Assembly (NCBI GenBank): GCA_964016885.1
Contig: OZ024740.1
Span: forward strand, 304,014,405-304,078,404
DNA length: 64,000 nucleotides
Source of the DNA: Eledone cirrhosa
Taxonomy: Eukaryota; Mollusca; Cephalopoda; Octopoda; Eledonidae
Reading direction: 5' to 3'
Part shown: one piece after another, positions 1 through 8,579 of the stretch
Numbering within the stretch: position 1 is the stretch's first letter
How the letters are laid out: every line of letters begins with the position of its first letter
The notes under the pieces: model-generated
Seen by the model: only the letters and a program-made list of their open reading frames with translations
What the model was told of the DNA's origin: nothing
Databases searched by the model: none
Program-made: the position numbers and the translations under genes

Positions 1-2500
1 TTATGATAGGTTTCCATGTTATAACTACACCAAACTAAACCATACCAAACTACACCAAACCAAACCACACCAAACCAAACCACACCATAACAAACTACAC
101 CATACTACATCACACCATGCTATTGAACTCAGTGTGAAACATTTTCTTCCTGCTTTTTTGTCTTTTTTGTGTGTGTGCTTACCACACAATCTGACATTAA
201 AAGTGTTCGCAATTAACTATTTTTTGCACATATTATCAATGAAGACTTTGAAACCTGTTAAAAATGACTAGTGGTTAGAGCATTGGCCTTGCAATCGAAA
301 GGTTGTGAGTTCAATTATCAGACCAGGTGGTGTGTTGTTTCCTTGAGCAAGACACTTTATTTCACATTGCTCCAGTTTACTCAGCTGTAGAAATGAGATG
401 ATAGGGACTGGAGTCCCTATCATTCCACTGCAAAGTGGTCGTGTAGGTGCCACAGCAAAAACCACCCAGCACTCACTGTAAATGAGGTTGGTGTTAGGAA
501 GGGCATCCAGCTGTAGAAATCAAGCCAGAATCAGTTCCCGTCCCACCCTTGGACGTAAAATGATGATGATGATGGTAAAAGCATAGTCGGCTGTGAGCAT
601 GTTGGAGGTTGGAAAACCATACCACATTAAACTACATCAAACTACACCATACTACATCACACCATGCTATTAATCTCAGTGAGAACATTTTTCTTCCTTT
701 TTTTTTTTTTTCTGTGTGTGTGTGCTTACCACCTAATCTGATATCAAAGGTGCTCACAAATGACTATTTTTTTACACATTATCAATGTATATAACTTGTA
801 AACCTATCATTTGCAATAGGTTCCCATGTCATAACTACGACAATCCAAATCACACCATAACAAACTACACCATTCTACATCACACCATGCTTTTGATCTC
901 AGTGTGAAAAATTTTCTTCCTGTTTCTTTTTTTTTTTGTGTGTGTTCTTACCACCCAATTTGACATAAAAGGTGCTCGCAAATTACTATTTTATGCACAT
1001 ATTATCAATGGTTATGACATGGAAACCTGATGAAAATGACTAGCTTTGTAGAAAAAAGAGGGAGGATGTGGGTGGAAATACCATTTACAAAGCTAGCCAT
1101 TTTTTATTGCAGCGGAAGTCATATTTTTTGTTAATATGCTAAAAGCATAGTCCACTGCGAGCTCCTTGGAAGTTGATAGCACATGCAAAAATGAAGGAAA
1201 AATTTTTTTTCTAACATAAATCAAAGTGGAAATTTAAATCCTCACTTATAACAAAGCACACCACAGCACATTAATCTACCCCAATCCAGACAAATAAATT
1301 CACCATAACCATACTTCACTATATGGTAAATTTATTACAGAACACCTACTCCTACCATTACATCACACCATGGTACGGACGTCAGTGTGACAAATTTGCT
1401 ACCTGCTTTTTTTTTTGTGGTTACCACCTCAAACTAACATCAAAGATGCTTGCAAATGACTATTTCCCCACACATTATCAATGAATATGACATGGGAATC
1501 TATCGTTTACAATTGGTTTCCATTTCATAACTTCACCAAACCACACCATACCAAGTTACACCATACTACATCACACCAAGCTATTGATCTTGGTGTGAAA
1601 CATTTTCTTCCCGTTTCCTTTTTTTTTGTGTGTGTGTGCTTACCACTCAATCTGACATTAAAGGTGGTCCCAATTGACTATTTTTTTTCCATTTATCAAT
1701 CATTATGACATGGAAACCTGTCGAAAATGACTATCTTTGTAGAAACTTCACCAAACCACACCATACTACATCACACCAAGATTGTGGTGTGACAAATTTT
1801 CATTTGGCATTTTATTTTTTTTTTTTTTTGTGTGCTTACCACCCAATTTGACATAAATGGTGCTTGCAAATTACTATTTTATGCACATATTATCAATGGT
1901 TATGACATGGAAACCTGATGAAAATGACTAGCTTTGTAGAAAAAAGAAGCAGGATGAGGTTGGAAATACCATTGACGAAGCTAGCCATTTATTATTGCAG
2001 CGGAAGCCGTATTTTTTGTTAATATGCTAAAAGCATAGTCCACTGCGAGCTCCTTGGAAGTTGATAGCACATGCAAAAATGAAGGAAAATTTTTTTTTCT
2101 AACATAAATCAAAGTGGAAATTTAAATCCTCACTTGACAAAGCACACCACAGCACATTAATCTACCCCAATCCACACCATATACTTCACCATAACCATAC
2201 TTCACCATATGGTATTACAGAACACCTACTCTTACCATTTACATCACACCAATGCTCGCAGTTGACTATTTTTTTCACATATTATGAATGAATATAACTT
2301 TGAAACCTAACGTCAATGATTAGCTTTGTAGAAAAATGAAGGCAGAAAGTGGGTGGAAAAACCATTCACAAAGCTAGTCATTTTTAATTGCAGTGGAAAT
2401 CATATTTGTTGTTAATATGCTAAAAAAATAGTCAATTGCAAGCATTTTGGAGGTCGGATTAGTTGATAGGACATAAAAAAACAAAGGAAAACAAATATTG
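1..2500. repeat. Irregular complex tandem repeat, about 206-230 bp basic monomer
   Basis: A CACACCA-rich stretch followed by a T-run/GTGTGTGCTTACCAC block and an ACTATTTTTTGCACATATTATCAATG block recurs about seven times (near 162, 708, 937, 1417, 1623, 1829 and 2245). Some monomers carry an extra segment of about 250 bp that begins GACTAGCTTTGTAGAAAAA and contains an inverted ACAAAGCTAGCCATTTTT; it is seen at 1035-1330, 1925-2210 and 2313-2500. The array is interrupted by a SINE at 268-574. No coding potential; the short open frames here are low-complexity artefacts. Confidence 0.8.
268..574 (+). mobile_element. tRNA-derived SINE, full length, short-tail type
   Basis: The head holds a pol III type 2 promoter: an A-box-like TAGTGGTTAGAGCATTGG at about 269 and a B-box-like GTTGTGAGTTCAATTA at about 301. 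The body (CACTTTATTTCACATTGCTCC...) leads into a segment matching the 3' UTR of the window's main LINE (GTAAATGAGGTTGGTGTTAGG), and the element ends in GTCCCACCCTTGG, GGACGTAAAA and (TGA)n. It sits inside the tandem repeat, whose sequence resumes at 575. It is a non-coding parasite that would be mobilised in trans by a LINE with the same tail. Confidence 0.9.
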
Positions 2501-2608
2501 TCTATATGTTCCTGTGGAAAGTCGGGTCTTCTGTATTACTGTGTGACGCCAGAGGTCATGGTCGTGTGTCATTGCCCTTGAGAGGTGCAATTGGGAAAGG
2601 TCGGCTTA
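2500..2608 (-). mobile_element. LINE 3' coding-end fragment
   Basis: About 105 bp antisense to the C-terminal coding end of the main LINE. It matches 3415-3510, including the reverse complement of the codons for the DRDLWRHAV region. It is truncated at both ends and abuts the tandem repeat on the left and a Helitron-like repeat on the right. Confidence 0.7.
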
Positions 2609-3103
2609 GAAATATTTACTTCTGCGTTCACAGATTGATTTTTTTTTAGTTTCAGAAGATCCCATTAAGGGTGAAAGCAGCCGATTCTTTGCTTAAACTT
2701 TAATCTGTTATTTTAATAAATATTTGCTCTACAGTTTTTATATATTTGATATATATTTATCTTTAGCGAGCCCTCTTTGGATGTTAGTCTTCAAATTTAT
2801 TATTATTACTATTTGGCTCCCTTGACTGAGTACTCTATTGACTTATATTCATCATGCAGAAACATCTGAATATTTCTACAAAGAACATACCCGTACCAAG
2901 CAGGAAGAAATAGCTAAAACTACGTCTCCACGAACCAAAGTATCGTCTTCCTGTCTTCCTTCGGTTGCAACGTTTTTCGAAATATTTTCTTCTGCGTTCA
3001 TAGATTGATTTTTTTTTAGTTTCAGAAGATCCCATTAAGGGTGAAAGCAGCCGATTCTTTGCTTAAACTTTAATCTGTTGTTATTTTAATAAATATTTGC
3101 TCT
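2609..3103 (+). repeat. Direct duplication of a dispersed Helitron-like repeat
   Basis: The block GAAATATTT(A/T)CTTCTGCGTTCA...GGTGAAAGCAGCCGATTC...AATATTTGCTCT occurs at 2609-2733 and again at 2980-3103. The first copy continues uninterrupted through TTTATATATTTGATATATATTTATC and AGCGAGCCCTCTTTGGAT. The second copy continues only after the LINE at 3104-5069. A reverse-complement copy lies at 44265-44510, next to a CTAG Helitron end. Bases 2815-2978 between the copies are unrecognised. Confidence 0.65.
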
Positions 3104-5069
3104 CATCATCATCATCATCATCACCGTTTTACGTCCGTTCTTCCACGCTAGCATGGGTTAGACGGGTTGTCCTGTTGTGGGCAGTGTCTGGTCGGCTGAC
3201 CATGCCTTGCTCATACAGGAACTGATCTGGCTTGATTTCTACAGCTGGATGCCCTTCCTAACACCAACCTCATTTACAGTGAGTGCTGGGTGCTTTTTCG
3301 TGGCGCCTACACGTCCACTTTACAGTGTGGGCTGGGTGCTTTTTTGCCGTGGCACCTCCACGACCACCTTGCAGTGGGAGGGTGTGGGGGCATATTGTTT
3401 ATATGCTTCAGCATGTACCCATGGGAGGTCGGGTACCCTGTATTACTGCGTGACGCCAGAGGTCACGGTCGTGTGTCATTGACTTTGAGAGGTGTAGTTG
3501 GGTAAGGTCGGCTTTTATCACCTCATCCCAAGTCATCTTGGGTCTCCCCACTCCGCGGTTTCCATCAACTTCTAGTGCTCTGCACCTTTTTATGCAGCTG
3601 TCATCCTTCATACGCATCACATGTCCATACCAGCGTAACCGCCTCTCCTGCACGCAGCATTTGATTCCTCTTATGCTCAGTCTCTCTCTCAATTCCTTTA
3701 TGCTTTGTCGTTCACGTATATTACTGTTACACATCCATCGGAGCATGCAGGCTTCGTTTCTCTCTAATCTACGTAAGTCTTCCACCTTCAGCGCCCAGGT
3801 CTCACTACCATGCAACATCGCTGTTCGGATACACGCATCATACAGTCTGCCTTTCATTCTGAGGGAGAAGCCTTTTGCAGCTAGCAGTGGTAGTAGTTCC
3901 CTAAACTTCTTCCATCCCGTTCTTACCCTAGTTATTGTACTTTCTGAGCACCCACCTCCGTTGCTAATTCGGTCACCTAGGTAGCAGAAGCTGTCTACTG
4001 TTTCTACAGGGCCCTCCCAGAGATTGGTGGTACTTGTTTCCTGTGGCTGTTTGCTTGCTGTTTCAGCACAGCTGCTGCATGTGAATCCTACATTCTTAAT
4101 TAAGCTTCCTGAGATCCCGCTACATCTCTTGTGTACCCATTGTTTGCATTTGGGGCAAAGAATGGAGTTCCTACCTACACCTTTCCTACATACTGAGCAA
4201 GGCCATTTCCCTGAGGGGATCTGGGTTCTGTTTTCTCGTCTACTTATAAGGACCTTAGTCTTTGTCATGTTGACTTTGAGGCCCTTTCTCTCTAGTCCCT
4301 GCTTCCAGGTTTGGAATTTATTCTCTAGTTCTACCATAGATTCAGCTATGAGTGCGAGGTCATCAGCATACAGGAGTTCCCATGAGCATCCGGTCTTAAA
4401 CTCCTCCGTTATTGCCTGCAGGACTATGATGAACAGGAGAGGGCTAAGAACAGAGCCCTGGTGGACCCCAACCTGTACGCTAAATTCCTCGCTATACTCA
4501 TTGCCAATCCTAACTTTGCTGACTGCTCCCCTATACATGGCTTGTACCGCTGTCACAAGCCATTCATCTACTCCTAGTTTTCTAAGAGCCCACCAGATTA
4601 CTGCACGTGGAACTCTGTCAAAGGCTTTCTCAAGGTCGACAAATGCCAAGTAGAGTGGCTTACTTTTAGCTAGGTACTTTTCCTGTAATTGCCTCACAAG
4701 GAAGAGGGCATCAGTGGTGCCTTTCCCTGGTACAAACCCAAATTGCATCTCGTCTATATTCACCCGGTCCCTAATCAGCTGTGCTATAACTCTTTCTGTT
4801 ACTTTCATGACCTGGTCCATCAACTTTATACCTCTATAGTTTCCTCTATCTAGTGCATCGCCTTTACCTTTGTAGCAGTTGACAATGATGCTACTGCACC
4901 AATCTTTTGGTATGGCCCCCTCTAGTATTACCTGGTTAACGATACGTGTGGTTATAGTGTGACCTACAGACCCAGATGCCTTCAGCATCTCGGCAGCTAT
5001 ACCCGATGGACCGGTTGCCTTCCCTATCTTCATATCTCTGATTGCCTTACTTACTACGCTGCCGCTGAC
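3104..5069 (-). mobile_element. RTE-like LINE, 5'-truncated, young, subfamily I
   Basis: The element reads right to left: reverse transcriptase, PHD-like finger and C-terminal domain, then a roughly 300-bp 3' UTR (3104-3407) and a (GAT)n tail at 3104-3122. The 3' UTR holds two diverged copies of a unit of about 50 bp (CACTGTAAAGTGG...CACCCAGC) and the signature CCCATGCTAGCGTGGAAGAACGG. The endonuclease half is missing. TTGCTCT flanks both ends (3097-3103 and 5070-5076), and an uninterrupted paralogue of the target exists at 2720-2760. Close relatives lie at 9888-10722 and 41950-42587. Confidence 0.9.
3408..5033 (-). CDS. LINE ORF2-type protein: reverse transcriptase, PHD-like finger, C-terminal domain (5'-truncated, no internal stop)
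   Basis: The 541-codon frame encodes the RNA-templated DNA synthesis module of a non-LTR retrotransposon. Visible motifs are FVDLEKAFDR (residues 131-140, catalytic Asp), HQGSVLSPLLF (191-201) and YADD (222-225, catalytic Asp pair). A C4HC3 PHD-type zinc finger follows, with cysteines at 279, 282, 293, 296, 304, 319 and 322 and His at 301. The C-terminal domain carries WYGHVMRM (468-475), GRPKMTWDEV and RDLWR. The frame stays open upstream to the insertion boundary at 5069, so the first Met is internal and not a native start. The APE-type endonuclease that precedes RT in this family, seen at 46657-47250, is absent, so the copy is dead on arrival despite its intact frame. Assignment to an RTE-like clade is from motif style and the short tandem tail; the exact clade is unchecked. 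Confidence 0.9.
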   Translation of the reverse strand: MKIGKATGPSGIAAEMLKASGSVGHTITTRIVNQVILEGAIPKDWCSSIIVNCYKGKGDALDRGNYRGIKLMDQVMKVTERVIAQLIRDRVNIDEMQFGFVPGKGTTDALFLVRQLQEKYLAKSKPLYLAFVDLEKAFDRVPRAVIWWALRKLGVDEWLVTAVQAMYRGAVSKVRIGNEYSEEFSVQVGVHQGSVLSPLLFIIVLQAITEEFKTGCSWELLYADDLALIAESMVELENKFQTWKQGLERKGLKVNMTKTKVLISRRENRTQIPSGKWPCSVCRKGVGRNSILCPKCKQWVHKRCSGISGSLIKNVGFTCSSCAETASKQPQETSTTNLWEGPVETVDSFCYLGDRISNGGGCSESTITRVRTGWKKFRELLPLLAAKGFSLRMKGRLYDACIRTAMLHGSETWALKVEDLRRLERNEACMLRWMCNSNIRERQSIKELRERLSIRGIKCCVQERRLRWYGHVMRMKDDSCIKRCRALEVDGNRGVGRPKMTWDEVIKADLTQLHLSKSMTHDRDLWRHAVIQGTRPPMGTC

Positions 5070-5165
5070 TTGCTCTATGGTTCTTATATAATTGATATAT
5101 ATTTATCCCTATCAAGCCCTCTTTGGATTTTAGTCTTCATATGTATTATTATTACTCATATATAT

Positions 5166-5236
5166 ATATACTCTTTTACTCTTTTACCTGTTTCAGCCAT
5201 CCGGCTGAGGCCATGCTGGGGCACCGCCCTTTATAT
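5166..5236 (-). mobile_element. Jockey-like LINE 3' terminus fragment
   Basis: TACTCTTTTA...TTTCAGCCATCCGGCTGAGGCCATGCTGGGGCACC is antisense to the 3' terminus of the LINE at 11033-11640, which shows the same CAGCCATCCAGCTGAGACCATGC. Only about 60 bp are present, flanked by TA repeats. Confidence 0.6.
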
Positions 5237-5334
5237 ATATATATATAATGGAAAAATTTGAACAGGAACAAAACAGAGAGGCAGTACAACGAATGTTTAT
5301 TAATTTCACGCTCTGGAGAGTGGGGTGGTGGTGG

Positions 5335-5372
5335 GGAACGACGTTTCGGGCATAAGCCCTTCCTCAGGTGAG
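5335..5372 (-). ncRNA. Hammerhead-ribozyme-like core (Penelope-type), stem I weak
   Basis: On the minus strand the order is CUGAGGA (5367-5361, matching CUGANGA), then stem II GGGC-UUAU-GCCC (perfect 4 bp), then GAAA (5347-5344). ACGU follows, a palindrome that would serve as stem III between two molecules, and then C at 5340, the expected cleavage base. I see only about 2 bp of stem I. Such motifs are known from the repeats of Penelope-like elements. All invariant core bases are present, but function is inferred. Confidence 0.45.
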
Positions 5373-5739
5373 AAGTGTGTGGGAACAGAGTTCAAAGGGT
5401 GTGTAGGGGAGTGGTGGAGAGACATATAGCGAAAGGAAATGGTGCGAATGAAATTAAAAATAAAAATAAAAATAAAAATAAAGCATGATCAAAATAAAAG
5501 GAATGAAATAAAAATAAATATAAAAGCATGATCAAAATAAACTGAAATTAAAAAGGGGTAAAACAGGTGGTGGAAGGGTGTGGGGTGTGTAGGGGTGGCG
5601 GCGGGTGGAGTGGGGAGAGGGAGATGGGGTGTCTGAGCGGGGAGGGCTGAAGGTGGTGTGTGTGTGTAGGTGTACGTGTGTGTGTGTGTGTGTGAAAGTA
5701 AGGGTTGGGGGAAGAACGGGGTTGCATGTTCAGGAAGAG

Positions 5740-5770
<31 letters not shown>

Positions 5771-5803
5771 GGGGGGTTGTAGGTCGGAGTGTATATATAT
5801 ATT
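5373..5803. repeat. Low-complexity stretch: (TAAAAA)n, G-rich and GT-rich DNA
   Basis: Contains an A-rich (AAAAAT)n-like segment at 5452-5545, a G-rich non-coding segment to 5660, (GT)n at 5660-5695 and 5740-5752, and a G homopolymer at 5753-5776. It may be the 5' untranslated region of the Penelope-type element suggested by the ribozyme-like motif, but no coding match supports this. Confidence 0.6.
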
Positions 5804-5935
5804 CAAAGATCGGAATTAAGAGTATTCCGCAGTTCACTGTAATAATAATAATAGTATTAGCTCAAAGAAGAATAGAGAATTTCCTTCTGAGCTCAAATGC
5901 AAATATATTACACAAAGAGAAGTGTGTTACACAGT
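5804..5935. repeat. 132-bp direct repeat, left copy
   Basis: TCAAAGATCGGAATTAAGAG to GTGTGTTACACAGT is repeated, apparently base for base, at 6332-6463. The 396 bp between the copies are unrecognised. The arrangement could be a short-LTR-like element or a tandem duplication of a 528-bp unit. Confidence 0.8.
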
Positions 5936-6331
5936 GAGATGTGTGTAAAGAATTATTACAAGTGAGTTTTACCGTTACTGTATAGAGAATTAAATAGAAA
6001 AAAACTAAGTCAGAATCAAATCTCTGAATTAGAGTTTTAAATTACCAACCTTATAACTATAAGTTTGCTGATACGAATCTCGCTTCGTTTCACCACTGAT
6101 ATGTGCAGTGTAACAGGTCACAGGATCCTCAGTCAGCAAATGTGGACACTGTTCACGACACATCTAACCTCATGGATAGAGAGAAAGCTAATATACACGC
6201 TGCCCAGAGTAGGGCGAAATCACGTGTTATTTGCATCAAATAACGGCTCTCATGGATTGGGGAAAATGCTAGAGAGGGCAGCCCAACCATTTGAATTTAT
6301 TAGCTCAACAATTTGGAGCTCGTTAAGTATA
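5936..6331. other. Unrecognised insert between identical 132-bp repeats
   Basis: Contains a 101-codon plus-strand frame (6065-6370), rich in basic and aromatic residues, whose 3' end runs into the right repeat. I do not recognise it. No RT, integrase or protease motif is visible and no primer-binding site is obvious next to the left repeat. Confidence 0.4.
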
Positions 6332-6463
6332 CAAAGATCGGAATTAAGAGTATTCCGCAGTTCACTGTAATAATAATAATAGTATTAGCTCAAAGAAGAA
6401 TAGAGAATTTCCTTCTGAGCTCAAATGCAAATATATTACACAAAGAGAAGTGTGTTACACAGT
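6332..6463. repeat. 132-bp direct repeat, right copy
   Basis: Right copy of the repeat at 5804-5935. It is followed directly by a SINE that begins in its B-box region. Confidence 0.8.
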
Positions 6464-6774
6464 AGTTCAATTCTCACACCGGGTGACACTTTATTTCACA
6501 TTGCTTCAGTTTACTCAGCTGTAGAAATGAGATGATAGGACTGGGGTCCCTATCATTCCACTGCAAAGTGGTCGTGGAGGTGCCACGGCAAAAAAGCACC
6601 CAGCCCACACTGTAAAGTGGATGTGGAGGTGCACAGGAAAAAAGCACCCAGCACTTACTGTAAATGAGGTTGGTGTTAGGAAGGGCATCCAGCTGTAAAA
6701 ATCAAGCCAGAATCAGTTCCCGTCCCACCCTTGCAAGCAGGGAAAAAGTGGACATAAAATGAAATGATGATGAA
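6464..6774 (+). mobile_element. SINE, head-truncated, short-tail type
   Basis: Begins at the B-box region (AGTTCAATTCTCACACCGGG) with no A box. It then follows the common body, has two copies of the LINE-derived unit (CACTGTAAAGTGGATGTGGAGG), and ends in CCCACCCTTGCAAGCAGGG, ACATAAAATG and (ATG)n. Confidence 0.85.
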
Positions 6775-7106
6775 TGCTCCCAGCTGTGGTCAGCCCATAG
6801 TATCAAACTAACCATGGAGCTTGAAGCAATCCAATGAAACTACACCAAGAAGGTTGCCGCGATGAAGGAGATAAACTACTGGGAGAGTCTAAAAGAACTG
6901 AAACTCTACTCCTCGGAATGAAGACGGGAGAGATATGCAATGATATACATATGGAAAATCCTGGGGGGACTAAGACCAAACTTTCGCATTGAGAGCTGGA
7001 CCAATTCTCGAACAGGACGTCACTGTGTGGTACCAAAGGTCCCGTCTTCCACATCTAGAATCAGGAGCAGCTATTGCAATAACCTGGGATTCAAAGGCCC
7101 TCAACT
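6775..7106 (+). pseudogene. Jockey-like LINE C-terminal fragment
   Basis: The plus-strand frame around 6868-7106 is related to the C-terminal protein of the LINE at 11090-11521. Shared motifs are KEINYWESLKELKLYS, an in-frame stop where the relative reads QRRERY, then YIWKILGGLRPNF and SRYCN/FKGPQL equivalents. Upstream is TCAGCCCATAGTATCAAACTAACCATGGAG, which also occurs near 11570 in reverse. The fragment stops abruptly at 7106, before the NKLP motif. It is a decayed non-LTR retrotransposon piece with no catalytic domain. Confidence 0.7.
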
Positions 7107-7177
7107 TGGTTTTCAAAATTTAAATTTGTGTTTCCTATTCATCAATGCTTCAAGCAAGCTATAAAACTCTGTTATAT

Positions 7178-7559
7178 TTCATCATCATCATTTTATGTCA
7201 GTTCTTCTATGCTAGCATGGGTTGTCCTGTTGTGGGCAGTGTCCGGTCGGCTGACCTTGTCTTGCTTATACGGGAACTGATTCTGTCTTGATTTCTACAG
7301 CTGGATGCCCTTCCTAACACCACTCTCATTTACAGTGAGTGCTGGGTATTTTTTTTTTTTTTGCCATGGCACCTCCACGACCACTTTGCAGTGGAATGAT
7401 AGGGACCCCAGTCCTATCATCTCATTTCTACAGCTGAGTAAACTGGAGCAATGTGAAATAAAGTGTCTTGCTCAAGGAAACAACACATCACCCGGTCCGA
7501 GAATTAAACTCACAACCTTTCAATTGCAAGCCCAATGCTCTAACCACTGAGCCATGTGC
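7178..7559 (-). mobile_element. SINE, full length, long-tail type
   Basis: Reads right to left. The tRNA-like head ends at 7559 (GGCACATGGCTCAGTGGTTAG on the minus strand, with a GTTGTGAGTTTAATTC B box), then come the common body, a T-run at 7350 and the LINE-derived segment. The tail differs from the SINE at 268-574: it carries GGTCAGCCGACCGGACACTG, CAACCCATGCTAGCATAGAAG and a (GAT)n end at 7178-7190. This matches the tail of LINE subfamily I rather than the CCCACCCTTGCAAGC tail. Confidence 0.85.
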
Positions 7560-7562
7560 CTT

Positions 7563-8538
7563 CTATTGTTGGCAATGTTAGGTCAGGTGACCATGTCTTG
7601 CTCATAAAGAACTGATTTTGGCTTGGTTTCTACAGCTGGATGCCCTTCCTAATGCCAAGCTCATTTACAGTGAGTACTGGGTGTTTTTTGTTGTGATTCC
7701 TCCACAACTACTTTACAGTGTGGACTGGGTGTTTTTTACCGTGTCACCATCATGACCACTTTACTGTGTTTCGTTCTAATGAAAGATATATTGGCGGGTG
7801 GGATGGAGTGGTGCATACTGTATGTATGTTTCAGCCTTGGTCTGGGCCCGTGGGAAGTTGGGGTTTCTGTATTACCTCATAATCTTGGTCCTGTGTCATT
7901 GCCTTTCAGAGGTGCAATTGGGCAAGGTCGGCTTTTATCACTTCAGCTCAAGTCTTTCTGGGACTTTATGTAGCTGTCATCCTTCATACGAATCACATGT
8001 CCATACCAACATAATCTCCTCTCCTGCACACAACATTTGATTCCTCTTATGCCTAGTTTCTCTTTCAGTTTGTTTATGCTTTACTGTTCACGTATATTAC
8101 TATTACACATCCATCGGAGCATACAAGCTTCATTCCTTTCTAATCTACGCAAGTCTTCTACACACAGCGCCCAGCTCTCACTACCATGCAACATTGCCGT
8201 TCATATGCACACATCATACAGTCTACCTTTTATTCTGAGGGAAAAGCCTTTTGTATCCAGCTGTGGCAGTAGCTCCCTCAACTTCTTCCATCCCGTTCTT
8301 TCAGAACACCCCCCTCCGCTGCTAATTCGGTATTGTTTTTACCAAGTCCTCCCAGACTTTGATGTCACTTGTTTTCAGTGATTGTTTGTTGCTTACTGTC
8401 CTGGTGCAACTGCTACATGTAAAGCCTACATTCTTAACTAAACTTCCTGAGATCCCACTACATCTCTTGTGTACCCATAGTTTGCATATGGGGCAGAGGA
8501 TGGAGTTTCTACCTACACCTCTCCTACATAATGAGCAC
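7563..8538 (-). pseudogene. RTE-like LINE, 5'-truncated, decayed
   Basis: Antisense copy of the 3' half of the main LINE. On the minus strand it starts inside the PHD-like finger, where residues equivalent to GVGRNSILCPICKLWVHKRC are readable at about 8520-8440. It runs through the C-terminal domain (YLGD... lost; CNSNIRER and RWYGHV equivalents at about 8130-7990) and into the 3' UTR at 7563-7900. Several frameshifts and a missing segment near 8325 break it. A SINE at 7178-7559 replaces its terminal tail. The 5' truncation point lies next to a CA/TA repeat at 8536. Confidence 0.85.
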
Positions 8539-8579
8539 ACACACACATATATATATATAAAAACACTCACATATATATA

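Noticed and set aside
268..340. A functional tRNA gene
   Set aside because: A and B boxes are present but no acceptor stem or cloverleaf forms, and the segment is always followed by the SINE body.
1..2500. CRISPR-like regular repeats
   Set aside because: Spacing is irregular, repeats are long and diverged, and the context is eukaryotic; it is a complex tandem repeat.
3538..4653. Plus-strand frames of 148 and 209 codons
   Set aside because: Antisense shadows of the intact LINE frame on the minus strand. The same shadow peptides recur wherever this LINE occurs (for example 9839-10288 and 41861-42154).
5489..5937. Pro/Thr/His-rich minus frame and Gly/Val/Cys-rich plus frame
   Set aside because: Low-complexity G-rich/GT DNA with a G homopolymer; no family motif.
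5804..6463. A complete LTR retrotransposon
   Set aside because: The insert is only 396 bp, has no gag/pol motif and no visible primer-binding site or polypurine tract.
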